From assembly GCA_964437515.1 (NCBI GenBank), contig CAYTHB010000004.1, forward strand, positions 1 through 64,000: a stretch of DNA of 64,000 nt, written 5' to 3'. Positions within the stretch are counted from its first letter, which is position 1. The number at the start of each line of letters is the position of its first letter. The position numbers were made by a program, and so were the translations under genes. Under the pieces are notes generated by a model. The model had not been told where the DNA came from. It saw only the letters and a program-made list of their open reading frames with translations, and did no database searches. Shown one piece after another: positions 53,640 through 63,326 of the stretch. The stretch comes from Sterolibacterium sp964437515 (lineage in GTDB: Bacteria > Pseudomonadota > Gammaproteobacteria > Burkholderiales > Rhodocyclaceae).

Positions 53640-54992
53640 TTACAGGTTTTTGATAAACACCTTGGAACGCCGCTGATAGTTATACAGCTCGCGCTTTGCC
53701 TCGGGTAATGCGGAAACTTCACCCGTCGCAAAACCGCGCTCAATGAACCAGTGCGAGGTGCGCGTAGTCAGCACAAACAGCTTTTTTAGCTTGAGCTTTT
53801 TGGCACGCAGCTCGATGTGCTTGCACAACTGCTCGCCATAACCATAGCCGCGATACTCCGCCATCACCGCCAGACACGCCAGCTCACCCGCCCGTTCGTC
53901 CTTGCGATTGCTGCTGAACGGATACAGCGCCGCGCAACCGACGATGATGCCGTCGTCTTCCAGCAGGGAGAAACGACCAATTTCCATTTCGATGCGTTCG
54001 CGTCCGCGCTTGACCAGCGTGCCATCAGCTTCCAGCGGCGCGATGAGTGCAAGGATCGCACCGACATCATCCACCGTCGCTTCACGCAGATTGACCAAGG
54101 TTGAGCGGGTCATCACCGTGCCCACACCGGCGCGCGTGAAAAATTCCATCAGCATCGCGCCATCGGAATTACGGTCGAGAAAATGCACCCGCCCGACACC
54201 GGCACGACAAGCGCGGATGGACTCGATCAGCACGCGTTCCACTTCCGCCGCCTGCGGCACATTACGCGCGAGCAAATCTTCCGCTTCCTTGAGGGTCACG
54301 GCTTCGAGCAACTGACCTTTTTTATCGACCACCCCCGGCGCATCGCAGAGAAAAATCAGCTTGTCGGCTTGCAAAGCCACGGCCACCGCCTCGGCGACCT
54401 CTTCCACACCGAGATTGAAAATTTCGCCACTCGGCGACACACCCAGCGGTGAAATCAGCACTACATTCTGCTGATCCAGATCAGCCGAGATTTCTTCGTC
54501 GATGACCTTACGCACCGCACCCGTGTAGAGATGATCGACCCCTTCCAGCACGCCCACCGGCTGGGCAGTAATGAAGTTGCCGCCGGTGACGCGCATCCAC
54601 GCGCCCGCCATCGGCGTATTCGGTAAGCCTTGCGAGAGCAGTGCCTCGATTTCGATCCGCGTCACACCCATCGCACTTTTCACGCACTCCAGTGCTTCGG
54701 CATCGGTAACGCGCAACCCCTTGTGAAACGTGGACGTCAGCCCGCGACGTTGCATCTCCGCATCAATCTGCGGACGCGCGCCATGCACCAGCACTAAGCG
54801 TATCCCCAGACTCGCCAGCAAATTGAAATCCTGCGCCAGTGCTTGCGCCTTGCCTGTGCCCAGCACCTCGCCGCCAAACGCAATCACAAAAGTGCGCCCG
54901 CGAAAGGCGTGGATATAAGGTGCTGCCTGCCGCACCCAGGCGACCAATGCCGCCGTACTGATTTGTCCGCCTGCTGTTTCAACCGTACTCAT
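53640..54992 (-). CDS. argA: Amino-acid N-acetyltransferase (N-acetylglutamate synthase)
   Basis: A 450-residue enzyme: an amino-acid-kinase domain (about 25-290; FVIAFGGEVLGTGKAQALAQ) and a C-terminal GNAT acetyltransferase (about 300-445; VMAEYRGYGYGEQLCKHIEL). It makes N-acetylglutamate, the first step of arginine synthesis, completed by argD, argF and argG 27 kb away. Stop is 6 bp... upstream neighbour pap ends 6 bp before its start, so they may be co-transcribed. Confidence 0.96.
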   Translation of the reverse strand: MSTVETAGGQISTAALVAWVRQAAPYIHAFRGRTFVIAFGGEVLGTGKAQALAQDFNLLASLGIRLVLVHGARPQIDAEMQRRGLTSTFHKGLRVTDAEALECVKSAMGVTRIEIEALLSQGLPNTPMAGAWMRVTGGNFITAQPVGVLEGVDHLYTGAVRKVIDEEISADLDQQNVVLISPLGVSPSGEIFNLGVEEVAEAVAVALQADKLIFLCDAPGVVDKKGQLLEAVTLKEAEDLLARNVPQAAEVERVLIESIRACRAGVGRVHFLDRNSDGAMLMEFFTRAGVGTVMTRSTLVNLREATVDDVGAILALIAPLEADGTLVKRGRERIEMEIGRFSLLEDDGIIVGCAALYPFSSNRKDERAGELACLAVMAEYRGYGYGEQLCKHIELRAKKLKLKKLFVLTTRTSHWFIERGFATGEVSALPEAKRELYNYQRRSKVFIKNL

Positions 54993-54998
54993 CTCACG

Positions 54999-56507
54999 TC
55001 ATGCTCCACGTTTGGACTTCTTCCCTTTGACTTTCAACACCGATTCGAGCCGCTCGCACACGGTACGCAACACCTTGACGCGTGCATAATTTTTATCATT
55101 CGCCTCGACCAACGTCCACGGTGCGCTGCCGGTACTGCTGCGCTCCACCATGTCGCACACCGCCGCATGATAAGCGTCCCATTTCTCCCGATTACGCCAG
55201 TCTTCCTCGGTAATCTTGAACTGCTTGAAGGCGATTTTCTCACGTTCCTTGAAACGTTTAAGCTGTTCTTCACGGCTGATCTGCAACCAAAACTTGATGA
55301 CGATCGCACCGGCTTCCGTCAGCTCATGCTCGAAATCATTGATCTCCGCATAGGCTCGCTGCCAGTCGGCCTCGCTGCAATAAGCTTCAACACGCTCAAC
55401 GAGCACACGGCCATACCACGAACGATCGAAAATGGTTGCCCGCCCCTTTTTCGGAATATGCCGCCAGAACCGCCACAAATACGGCTGCGCCCGCTCTTCC
55501 TCGGTGGGTGCGGCAATCGGCACGATCTGGTAATCACGCGCATCGAGTGCCGCAGCAATCCGCCGGATACTGCCGCCCTTGCCCGCCGCATCCGAACCCT
55601 CAAACACACACACCAGCGAGTGTTGCTGAAAGCGCGGATCGCGTACCAGCTCAGACAAACGCCCCTGCCAGTGCGCCAATTCATCCGCAAAGGCTTTGTC
55701 TGCCAGCTTCTGCGTCAAATCCAGCTCGGTCAGCACATCCTTGCGATCAAGATTGGGGCGCACCGGCGGAGTCACTGGTGTCACCTGTTTTTCTACGCCC
55801 ACCAGATGCCGCTTGATTTCTTCCAGCACGATATGGCCCACCGTCAGCGAACGATAACGGTCATCTGTCCCTTCGACCACAATCCACGGCGACCACGGCG
55901 TATTGGTCATGCGCAACACATGACCGACCACCGCCTGCAACTGGTCATGGGTCTTCACTCGATCCCAGTTCCACTGCGTAACACGCCAGGCGGTGCGCGG
56001 ATCTTTTTCCAGTGCTTTCAGCCGTTTCTTCTGCCCTTCCTTGGTCAGATGAAACCAAAACTTGAGCACCAGCGCACCCTCATTGACCAGCATGGCCTCA
56101 AAGCGATTGATCTCGTCGATGCGCTGATCCAGTGCTGCCTTGCTCATCACGCCATCAAGGCGATCATGAATCGGCCCCGAATACCACGAACCGGCAAAAA
56201 TGCCGACCCGTCCCTTGGGCGGCAAGGCACGCCAGTATCGCCACATGAAGGGGCGCGCTGCTTCCTCGTCGCTGGGGGCGGAAAAGGCCAATGTCGATAT
56301 GTAACGCGGATCCATCCATTCATAGAGGATGTTGATGGTCTCGCCTTTGCCTGCGCCATCCTGACCGCTCACCAAGATGACCACCGGAAACTTCGCCTGC
56401 GCCTTCAGTTCGTATTGCACATCCAGCAAGGCCGCACGCAATGCCGGCACGGCTTTTCGATAAGACACCTTATCGATGGTATGACCCAATTCAGCGGCTT
56501 CAAACAT
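54999..56507 (-). CDS. pap: Polyphosphate:AMP phosphotransferase (tandem PPK2)
   Basis: A 502-residue protein of two PPK2 domains, each with Walker A and a lid: VILVSGQDGAGKGETINILY and VCVFEGSDAAGKGGSIRRI, with IFDRSWYGRVLVERVE in the second. The first half has IFAGSWYSGPI instead, suggesting that the second is catalytic. It makes ADP from AMP and polyphosphate. The C terminus is basic (KVKGKKSKRGA). 18 bp after rsmE. Confidence 0.92.
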   Translation of the reverse strand: MFEAAELGHTIDKVSYRKAVPALRAALLDVQYELKAQAKFPVVILVSGQDGAGKGETINILYEWMDPRYISTLAFSAPSDEEAARPFMWRYWRALPPKGRVGIFAGSWYSGPIHDRLDGVMSKAALDQRIDEINRFEAMLVNEGALVLKFWFHLTKEGQKKRLKALEKDPRTAWRVTQWNWDRVKTHDQLQAVVGHVLRMTNTPWSPWIVVEGTDDRYRSLTVGHIVLEEIKRHLVGVEKQVTPVTPPVRPNLDRKDVLTELDLTQKLADKAFADELAHWQGRLSELVRDPRFQQHSLVCVFEGSDAAGKGGSIRRIAAALDARDYQIVPIAAPTEEERAQPYLWRFWRHIPKKGRATIFDRSWYGRVLVERVEAYCSEADWQRAYAEINDFEHELTEAGAIVIKFWLQISREEQLKRFKEREKIAFKQFKITEEDWRNREKWDAYHAAVCDMVERSSTGSAPWTLVEANDKNYARVKVLRTVCERLESVLKVKGKKSKRGA

Positions 56508-56525
56508 GCGTATCTCCCCAAGGAA

Positions 56526-57278
56526 TCAGAAATCGCCCCACAATGCCATGAGCGCAGCCAGTGCCGCCAGCCCCGCCGTTTCTGTACGCAACACCCGTGG
56601 CCCAAGATTTACCGGCACAAAACCGAGCGTACACGCCAGTGCCTCCTCATCCGCCTCCAGCCCGCCTTCCGGCCCGATCAGCAAGATGACCGCCCCTGCA
56701 GGACGCGGCAGGCTTGACAAGGTTTGTCCCTGATGCGGCGACAATAACAAGCGCAATGGTGCAGTGCTGGAAGCTGCCTCCTGCGCTTGTGCTGTCAGAT
56801 ATTTCGGCAAGTCCAACAAAGCCTTGACTTCGGGCAAGCGATTGCGCCCCGACTGCTCGCACGCAGAGACCGCAACCTGCTGCCAATGTGCCTGCCGCTT
56901 GAGAGCACGCTCACCCTGCAGGCGCACCACACTGCGCTTTGTCTGTACCGGTTGGATCGCGGCCACACCCAGTTCGACCGCCTTTTGCACCACCCAATCC
57001 ATCTTGTCACCACCGGGCAGCCCCTGCACCAGGGTTACCGGCAAAGGCGACTCGCATTCGCGCGCCTGCCTATCCTCCAGACGCACCACCACCTGCCGTC
57101 CGGCATCTTCAATACAAGCCGGATATTCTCCACCGCTGCCATCAAACAGCACCAGCGCATCACCCACGCGTAGCCGCAGCACCTTCAAGGCGTGATGTGC
57201 CTGGGCAGCGGGTAGCACCACCCGCTGCTGCGGAGCCAGAGCGACTTCTGTCGCCGAACAATAAAAGCGCGCTATCAT
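56526..57278 (-). CDS. rsmE: 16S rRNA m3U1498 methyltransferase
   Basis: A 250-residue SPOUT methyltransferase: N-terminal PUA-like part (MIARFYCSATEVAL), TLVQGLPGGDKMDWVVQKAV, and the knot loop VILLIGPEGGLEADE with LGPRVLRTETAGLAAL. The start at 57278 matches the family; the frame open to 57320 overlaps the divergent gene. A TATAAT 7 nt upstream predicts RNA beginning at or next to the ATG. Confidence 0.94.
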   Translation of the reverse strand: MIARFYCSATEVALAPQQRVVLPAAQAHHALKVLRLRVGDALVLFDGSGGEYPACIEDAGRQVVVRLEDRQARECESPLPVTLVQGLPGGDKMDWVVQKAVELGVAAIQPVQTKRSVVRLQGERALKRQAHWQQVAVSACEQSGRNRLPEVKALLDLPKYLTAQAQEAASSTAPLRLLLSPHQGQTLSSLPRPAGAVILLIGPEGGLEADEEALACTLGFVPVNLGPRVLRTETAGLAALAALMALWGDF

Positions 57279-57284
57279 CAATCG

Positions 57285-57290
57285 ATTATA
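57285..57290 (-). promoter_or_regulatory. -10 element of rsmE, predicted leaderless start
   Basis: Perfect TATAAT on the minus strand with six bases between it and the rsmE ATG; a CTGACC 18 bp further upstream could be a weak -35. Confidence 0.5.
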
Positions 57291-57306
57291 TGACGAGGAT
57301 GCAGCC

Positions 57307-57867
57307 ATGGTCAGCACCACCCCTCCCGTTTGCGACTTCGGTCGGCCAGCCCCCGCCTTCAGCCTGCCAGGGGTTGACGGTCACACGCACACACTGGCGA
57401 GTGCGCGTGGCACACACGGCCTGCTGGTGATGTTCATCTGCAACCACTGCCCTTATGTGCAAGCCATCCTGCCGCGCCTGCTGCGCGACACGCGCGAACT
57501 GGTGCAGCAGGGCATCGGCAGCATCGCCATCATGTCCAACGACAGCGTCGCCTATCCGGAAGATTCATGGGCAGCCATGCAGCGCATCGCACGCGAGCAG
57601 GCATTCCCCTTTCCCTATGTACTGGATGCTACGCAAGAGGTGGCGCGCGCCTATGGTGCGGTCTGTACGCCGGATTTTTTCGGCTACAACGCGCAACTGG
57701 AACTACAGTATCGCGGTCGGCTGGATGCCTCACGGCGCGAGGCTGCGCCCGAAGATGCACGGCGGGAATTATTCGAAGCCATGTTAATGATCGCCCGCAG
57801 CGGGCAAGGGCCAACGGAACAAATATCCAGCATCGGCTGCTCGATCAAATGGCGGCAGACAAGCTGA
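57307..57867 (+). CDS. Thioredoxin-fold (AhpC/TSA-like) redox protein
   Basis: A 186-residue cytoplasmic thioredoxin-fold protein with PAPAFSLPGVDG, and MFICNHCPYVQAILP holding a CxxC in the CNHC position. This family is annotated as thioredoxin-family or peroxiredoxin-like; partner unknown. GAGGA 7 nt before ATG. Divergent from rsmE by 28 bp. Confidence 0.88.
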   Translation: MVSTTPPVCDFGRPAPAFSLPGVDGHTHTLASARGTHGLLVMFICNHCPYVQAILPRLLRDTRELVQQGIGSIAIMSNDSVAYPEDSWAAMQRIAREQAFPFPYVLDATQEVARAYGAVCTPDFFGYNAQLELQYRGRLDASRREAAPEDARRELFEAMLMIARSGQGPTEQISSIGCSIKWRQTS

Positions 57868-57895
57868 GTGCCTGCTGCCGGGCTCCAAAAAATAT

Positions 57896-60145
57896 TCAGA
57901 ACTTGTAGATCGCACTCAACTGCACATTCCGCGGGGTTCCTGCGACATAGTGACCACGATAGAGATAATCGGCATACAGCTTATCGCCGATGTTATTCAC
58001 GTTGAACTTGAGCCGCAGATCGCGTGTGACGCCATACTCCAGCATGAGATCCGCCGTCACATAACCCGGTGCGCGGATCGTTGCGGCCTGCTGCGGAGCC
58101 ATGTCGCTACGCAGATTCAAACCACCGCCCACCCGCCAGCGCGGTGAGAACTGCCAAGTCGTCCACAACGTGCCGGTGTGTTTCGGTGTCAGCCCCGGAC
58201 GTGCGCCGACCATCTCGCCGACCAGGATCGAATTGCCGCTCTTCGGGCCTTTGTCGATGCGTGCCGAGGGAATCCAGGCATAGGAGGCAAAAACTTCCCA
58301 GTTCGAGGTAATCCGTCCCGCCACATCGAATTCGATGCCTGCCGCATGACGCGCGCCAGAGAGCAGATACGTCGTCGGGGTCACCGAGTCTTCATCACGA
58401 TTACGCTCGTTGTATTTCGTGGCATGGAACAGCGCAACGCCAAAGGTCGTATCACCGCTTTCCGTATCCAGCTTGGCTCCCAGCTCGATATTGCGGCTGG
58501 CTTCCGGCGGCGTATTGGAGCCCATTGCGTCAAACTGATAGGTATCACCCGACGTATTGAACGACGTGCCATAGGAGAAATGGAACGAAGCCATGGGGGT
58601 CGGCTGATACAGCACGCCGAAACGCTTGCTCCACAGGCTATCGCTACGGCTGCGTGTGCCAGTGTTCTGGCCCAGCGTCGCAGGGGTCGTCGAATACGTC
58701 GTGTAGCTGCCATCGAAGCGATCCCAGCGCAACCCGGCGATGACTTTCCAGGCATCGTTCAATTCCAGCATGTTCTGTGCATACACCCCCAAGGCGCGGG
58801 CATCGAACTCACGATTTCTCAAGCGGACACGCCGAGATTCATCCACACCCGCGCCGTCATCCGGACGACCCATTGCCGTCAGCGGCTTGGTTAGCGTCAC
58901 CCCGGGCAGCAACGTCGGCGTATCGCCAGAGAAACTATCATTGGCCACATCCACACCGGCCAGCACACGATTGACCTTGCCCCAAGCCTTGAACTGACCG
59001 CTGTAGTCACTTTGCAGCATCTGCGTATCCAGTGCCATCGCCTTATTTTGTGAGCCACGGGTCAACAAGGTAGCGTCATTCAGGTTCGCGGCCGTCACCG
59101 GTGTTTTCGGACAAGCCGCCGTCAGCGGATTATTGGCATTGAACTGGCAGAAGCGGATTGCACTGGCACGCTGATCACGCTGAAAGCGTCCCGCCCGATA
59201 AATCGTCTTCAGCTCGCTGCCATCCTCGAAACGATGCTTGTGTCCCAGCGTGCCGAAAAACGCCGTCCCCGCGTTCACGTCACTGGTCGCGCCGTAATAG
59301 TTCTCGGCACTCACCGGTACCAGCACGCGATTCGTGGCTCCGACTCCCGGCGTGAGCCAGGGCATGCCGTAATTGATGCCGTTATGATTATCCAGATAAT
59401 AGAGGCTTGCCAAAAACTCGTCGTTGCTGCCGATGCCCCAACGGAATGAAGGTGCAATCCCCTTCTTGTCCAAGCCCGCACCGTATTGACCGAACGCGCC
59501 TGAACCCGTCCACATGGTGGCGACACGGAAGGCCGATTTATCACCCGTCTTGAGATTAAAATCTCCTTCCACACGCGCATAGTTTCCGCTACCGATCGTG
59601 CCGCTGATTTCGTTGCTATTGGTCAGACGCGGCTGCTTGCTCACCTGATTAGCCACACCGCCGGTTGAACCGCGACCAAACAGCATGGAGGCCGAGCCGC
59701 GCAGCACTTCGAGACGGTCATAATTAAAAGTGTCACGCTCGTAAAAAGCAGGGTCGCGCAGACCATCTATGAAAATATCGCCACTCGCCTGCAAGGAAAA
59801 CCCCCGCAGGCGGATATCCTCCTCGCCGCCTTCCGCTGCCAGAAAGCTCACCCCCGCTGTGTTATGCAGGACTTCCTTGAAGGTGTCGAGATTGCGGTCT
59901 TCAATCAGCTTCTCTGTCACCACGGTGACCGACTGCGGAATGTCGCGCAGCTCCTGATTGCCTTTACCGATATGCGTCTTCGTCACGCGCAGGCTGTCCT
60001 TACCGGACTCCTCGACGGTGGCTTCAACTTTCACCGGTGCTAATGTCGTTTCCGCCTGTGCCAACGAGCTGGCAGACAAGCCCAAGCCCAGCGACAAGGC
60101 CAGATAGCTTGCGCGGCGGGGTGAATAACGGGAATACGATGACAT
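57896..60145 (-). CDS. TonB-dependent siderophore receptor
   Basis: A 749-residue outer-membrane receptor: signal peptide ending SSLAQA, TonB-box-like ETTLAPVKVEA, plug domain (RDIPQSVTVVTEKL; LRGFSLQASGDIFIDGLRD; DRLEVLRGSASMLFGRGSTG), 22-strand barrel and terminal phenylalanine (QLSAIYKF). Its plug is that of catecholate/hydroxamate ferri-siderophore receptors of the Fiu/FhuE group; ligand not determinable. Last gene of the Fur-controlled operon, 69 bp after exbD. Confidence 0.93.
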   Translation of the reverse strand: MSSYSRYSPRRASYLALSLGLGLSASSLAQAETTLAPVKVEATVEESGKDSLRVTKTHIGKGNQELRDIPQSVTVVTEKLIEDRNLDTFKEVLHNTAGVSFLAAEGGEEDIRLRGFSLQASGDIFIDGLRDPAFYERDTFNYDRLEVLRGSASMLFGRGSTGGVANQVSKQPRLTNSNEISGTIGSGNYARVEGDFNLKTGDKSAFRVATMWTGSGAFGQYGAGLDKKGIAPSFRWGIGSNDEFLASLYYLDNHNGINYGMPWLTPGVGATNRVLVPVSAENYYGATSDVNAGTAFFGTLGHKHRFEDGSELKTIYRAGRFQRDQRASAIRFCQFNANNPLTAACPKTPVTAANLNDATLLTRGSQNKAMALDTQMLQSDYSGQFKAWGKVNRVLAGVDVANDSFSGDTPTLLPGVTLTKPLTAMGRPDDGAGVDESRRVRLRNREFDARALGVYAQNMLELNDAWKVIAGLRWDRFDGSYTTYSTTPATLGQNTGTRSRSDSLWSKRFGVLYQPTPMASFHFSYGTSFNTSGDTYQFDAMGSNTPPEASRNIELGAKLDTESGDTTFGVALFHATKYNERNRDEDSVTPTTYLLSGARHAAGIEFDVAGRITSNWEVFASYAWIPSARIDKGPKSGNSILVGEMVGARPGLTPKHTGTLWTTWQFSPRWRVGGGLNLRSDMAPQQAATIRAPGYVTADLMLEYGVTRDLRLKFNVNNIGDKLYADYLYRGHYVAGTPRNVQLSAIYKF

Positions 60146-60214
60146 ATTTCGATCTCCTGAATTTTCAAATAAAAACCATGCAAAACATTGATTGTTTCAA
60201 TTCGGTTCGCCCGC

Positions 60215-60631
60215 CTATCGTGGCGGCAAAGTCACAAAGCCGATACGCGTCAGCCCCACACGTGCCGCAGCAGACATGACTTCGGCCACTTTTTCATAAG
60301 GCGTGCTGCGCTCGGCGTTGAGATGCAACTCGGGTTGCGGTTGCAACTGCGCGGCGGCTTGCAGCTTTCCCGCCAGCTCAGCTTGGCTGACGACCGTCTT
60401 GTTCCAGTACACCTGCCCCGCGCCATCAATACTCAGCTGCAAGGTTTCGGGGCGCGGCTGATTGGGTGTTGAAGCCGCATGCGGCAGATCGACCTTGACG
60501 GCATGCGTCAGCATCGGGGCGGCCACAATAAAAATCACCAGCAGCACCAGCATCACGTCGATCAAAGGAATCATGTTGATCTCGGCCAAAGCCTCGTCGC
60601 CACCGGTTTCCGAGAATGAACCAAAGCTCAT
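60215..60631 (-). CDS. exbD: Biopolymer transport protein ExbD
   Basis: A 138-residue protein: EINMIPLIDVMLVLLVIFIV with the essential transmembrane aspartate, and a periplasmic domain with the LHLNAERSTPYEKVAEVM segment. Works with ExbB to energise TonB. 14 bp after exbB. Confidence 0.95.
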   Translation of the reverse strand: MSFGSFSETGGDEALAEINMIPLIDVMLVLLVIFIVAAPMLTHAVKVDLPHAASTPNQPRPETLQLSIDGAGQVYWNKTVVSQAELAGKLQAAAQLQPQPELHLNAERSTPYEKVAEVMSAAARVGLTRIGFVTLPPR

Positions 60632-60645
60632 CGCACTCTCCTTTT

Positions 60646-61419
60646 TCAGGCGGCCGAATTGGCAACTACACGGGCGATGATTCGATCCGAGGTTGCCACC
60701 ACATCGGCACCGTTACCCGCTTCAGGGCTGCTCTTGAGACCCGTGGCGAGGAAGGTGAACACGTCATGGGCAAATGAATCCAGCTCTGCCAACGTATTTC
60801 GGCTAGCGCGTGCAAAGGCGTTGTAAGCCACTGCGGCCGGAATCGCTACGGCCAGACCAAGTGCCGTCATGATGAGGGCTTCACCCACAGGGCCAGCGAC
60901 TTGATCGAGCGTACCCTGACCACTCGCACCGATGGCAATCAGCGCATGGTAGATACCCCAGACCGTGCCGAATAAGCCGACGAAGGGTGCTGAAGAAGCC
61001 ACGGTCGCCAGAAAGCTCTGGCCATATTCCAGACGGGCGCGATCCTGGGCAATCGCCCGCTTGAGTGCGCGGGTGAGAAATTCATCCGACGTCCCGGCAT
61101 CGATCAAGCCGCGTGTCTTCTGCCCATCTCGTGCGGCGCGATGTTGCTCGATGGCGGTGAAACCATGGTGCACCAGATGCGAGAAAGCATCGGTCACACC
61201 CGTTTCGCGCAGACGACGTGCAACTTCATCGAGGCTTCCTGCCTGCCAGAAGGCCGCCAGAAAATCCGCACTACGTCGCCGTGCTCCATACAGACGCACC
61301 CCTTTGGTGACGATCAGGTACCAGGTTCCGATCGATGCCACCAGCAAAACAAGCAGAATAAAACGTGCGATGCCATCCGCATCGGCAAGAAAATGGCTAA
61401 AGCCCAGTGAGTTCTCCAT
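60646..61419 (-). CDS. exbB: Biopolymer transport protein ExbB
   Basis: A 257-residue MotA/TolQ/ExbB protein with three helices; VASSAPFVGLFGTVWGIYHA and ALIMTALGLAVAIPAAVAYN are the conserved channel segments. AGGAG lies 5 nt before its ATG inside the end of tonB. Confidence 0.95.
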   Translation of the reverse strand: MENSLGFSHFLADADGIARFILLVLLVASIGTWYLIVTKGVRLYGARRRSADFLAAFWQAGSLDEVARRLRETGVTDAFSHLVHHGFTAIEQHRAARDGQKTRGLIDAGTSDEFLTRALKRAIAQDRARLEYGQSFLATVASSAPFVGLFGTVWGIYHALIAIGASGQGTLDQVAGPVGEALIMTALGLAVAIPAAVAYNAFARASRNTLAELDSFAHDVFTFLATGLKSSPEAGNGADVVATSDRIIARVVANSAA

Positions 61420-61421
61420 AC

Positions 61422-62093
61422 TTACTCCTTCAATGAAAAGACAACAGGTACCAGCACGCTGGCGGCGACAGCCTCGCTACCCAGGCGTGCAGGTACAAAC
61501 TTCCAGCGGCGCACGGTTTCCAGCGCCGATTGGTCTAGGCGCGACGAGCCACTGCTGGTTTGAATTTCCACGTCAGCGGCCAGACCGTTGGCTGCGACCT
61601 GAACCCGTAGCAGCACCCGTCCTTCTTCTTTCATTCGACGTGAAATCAGCGGATAGACGGGTTTCGGGTTATCCAGGTATGCAGCATCAAAACGCGGAGG
61701 GCTAGGGGCTGGCGGTGCTGCATTATTTGCGATCGTCGGCGTATGGCTTACCGCCGTTGTATTCATTTGCGTCGGGCTTTCCTGTACGGGAACAGGCGTT
61801 GCTACAGACTCCTGCGGTGTTACGGCAACCGTGGTGTCATTCGGTTTAGGCGCAGACTGGCTGACCAGACGCGGTGGCTGCACGATGGGCTTTAGCTGTG
61901 TAGGTGCTGGAGCGGGTGCAGGAGCAAGCTCCGGTTCAGGTTCTGGAGCGGGGTCAATCATGCTGACGCTCAGCACGATGGGTGCTTGCGGTTTTGTAAT
62001 GGTCGTCATCTGCCATAACATCGCCAGCAAGCCGACGTGCGCAGCAATCACACCCACAAGTGCGGTACGCGACAAGGGAGGTTTGAGATTCAC
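61422..62093 (-). CDS. tonB: Energy transducer TonB
   Basis: A ~223-residue protein: N-terminal anchor (RTALVGVIAAHVGLLAMLW), proline/alanine-rich spacer (PEPEPELAPAPAPAP), and C-terminal TonB domain (YLDNPKPVYPLISRRMKEEG, RRWKFVPA). The start is taken as GTG 62093, which overlaps the stop of the upstream 35-codon gene as GTGA; an in-frame ATG at 62150 would give an atypical extension. Confidence 0.9.
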   Translation of the reverse strand: MNLKPPLSRTALVGVIAAHVGLLAMLWQMTTITKPQAPIVLSVSMIDPAPEPEPELAPAPAPAPTQLKPIVQPPRLVSQSAPKPNDTTVAVTPQESVATPVPVQESPTQMNTTAVSHTPTIANNAAPPAPSPPRFDAAYLDNPKPVYPLISRRMKEEGRVLLRVQVAANGLAADVEIQTSSGSSRLDQSALETVRRWKFVPARLGSEAVAASVLVPVVFSLKE

Positions 62094-62197
62094 CCAGCCA
62101 CCTGACTCAAAACGTTCACCACACCTTCCAGAGAAATCAACTGACTCCATGCCAGCAGGCTCACCAGAAAAACAGCAGGAATAAGCGGGGTACGCAT
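62090..62197 (-). CDS. 35-residue membrane peptide between DUF1513 gene and tonB
   Basis: A short frame MRTPLIPAVFLVSLLAWSQL..., almost entirely hydrophobic, one membrane span. Its ATG overlaps the DUF1513 stop (TGATG) and its stop overlaps the tonB GTG (GTGA), so it bridges the two by translational coupling. Not recognised; could be a real subunit or simply a coupling device. Confidence 0.6.
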   Translation of the reverse strand: MRTPLIPAVFLVSLLAWSQLISLEGVVNVLSQVAG

Positions 62198-63318
62198 CAC
62201 ACCAACAACGCCCAGTGGTTCCCCGCCGCCATACCGGCTGGCCATCTCATCATTTGCGCCGATTCGCGCGGATGCCAACGTGCCAGACCCAGCCCGCCAC
62301 CGATCGCTACCCCCGGCGCATCGGTAAGCGGCCACAAGCCACAGGGGTTCTGCACTTCACCAATGGTCAGCAATTCTCCTGCCTGTTGCGGTCGCCACAA
62401 GACGATGCGGTTGGCGCGTTGTGCCGTCAGCACAAAGCCCCCATCCGGCCCGGCAGCAACATCTCCGGCATAGCCATCAGCCACGACATAACTAGGAATT
62501 TCCAGCTTCTGTCCGTCCCATACGGCCAGCAAAGGTGCCTCACGACGCTCAGCAGGATCGTCATGCTCGGCTTGCAAACCGACACCAAGGAGTACCCGCT
62601 TCGATGTTTCCGTCGGCTGATTCCATGCAATGTGATGCGGGCTCAGGCGTTTGTCGCGCAACGACCACTCACCCAGCTTCTCACCGTTCTGCGCATCCAT
62701 ACGCACCAGTGTCGGGTTCATCTTGTCCAAATTACGCTTGTCGCCCGTTGGAGTGCGCGGAATACCGCCATTGGCAACAATCAGCTTGCCTTCTGCATCC
62801 ACCAGGATCTGGTGTGGGTCAATGCCATAGGTCACATGTTCCGCCACTTTGCGCAAGTCGCGCGCATCACGCACGCTCACCCAGCCAGCCCCGGTCTTGC
62901 GATCGGTCTCGCCGGTATACAACCACTGCCCATCATGGCTGGCGATCACATGGCCATCGAAGGTTCGCGCATTACCCTCGTCTGCCGAAGTGATGCGATG
63001 ACTCACCTTCCCCGCCGCATCCACACGCAACAACCAAGTGCCCGGACGTGTCGCCACCGCCATGAATCCGCCACCCGCTTCCGGCACGATGGCGTGGGGC
63101 AGGGTCGGCGTAGTGACCGCGAACTGCTGCATCACCCGACCGGCAGCCCAATCCACCTGCAACGCACCAATCTGAAACTCACTGCCATTCATGCGCCAGC
63201 CGCCACCCACCCGAAGCACGCGACCTTCCGTCGCGGCAAGCGTCCAGCCTGGCAATGCCGCGCTTCCCAACAGTGCGCTGATCTGCCACAAAAATTGACG
63301 CCGTTGCATATTGAACAT
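62197..63318 (-). CDS. DUF1513 domain protein, Tat-exported
   Basis: A ~373-residue periplasmic beta-propeller-like protein with a twin-arginine signal (MQRRQFLWQISALLGSAALP). Repeated blades include FDGHVIASHDGQWLYTGETD, YGIDPHQILVDAEGKLIVAN and LSPHHIAWNQPTE. DUF1513 genes usually accompany iron-uptake genes such as imelysin-like and di-haem proteins. Start 63318 or 63309; an upstream TTG lies inside the Fur palindrome and is rejected. First gene of the operon to the TonB receptor. Confidence 0.85.
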   Translation of the reverse strand: MFNMQRRQFLWQISALLGSAALPGWTLAATEGRVLRVGGGWRMNGSEFQIGALQVDWAAGRVMQQFAVTTPTLPHAIVPEAGGGFMAVATRPGTWLLRVDAAGKVSHRITSADEGNARTFDGHVIASHDGQWLYTGETDRKTGAGWVSVRDARDLRKVAEHVTYGIDPHQILVDAEGKLIVANGGIPRTPTGDKRNLDKMNPTLVRMDAQNGEKLGEWSLRDKRLSPHHIAWNQPTETSKRVLLGVGLQAEHDDPAERREAPLLAVWDGQKLEIPSYVVADGYAGDVAAGPDGGFVLTAQRANRIVLWRPQQAGELLTIGEVQNPCGLWPLTDAPGVAIGGGLGLARWHPRESAQMMRWPAGMAAGNHWALLV

Positions 63319-63326
63319 TCCAGACC

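Noticed and set aside
54843..56717. 624-codon plus-strand frame opposite pap
   Set aside because: Shadow of the tandem PPK2 gene with intact Walker motifs.
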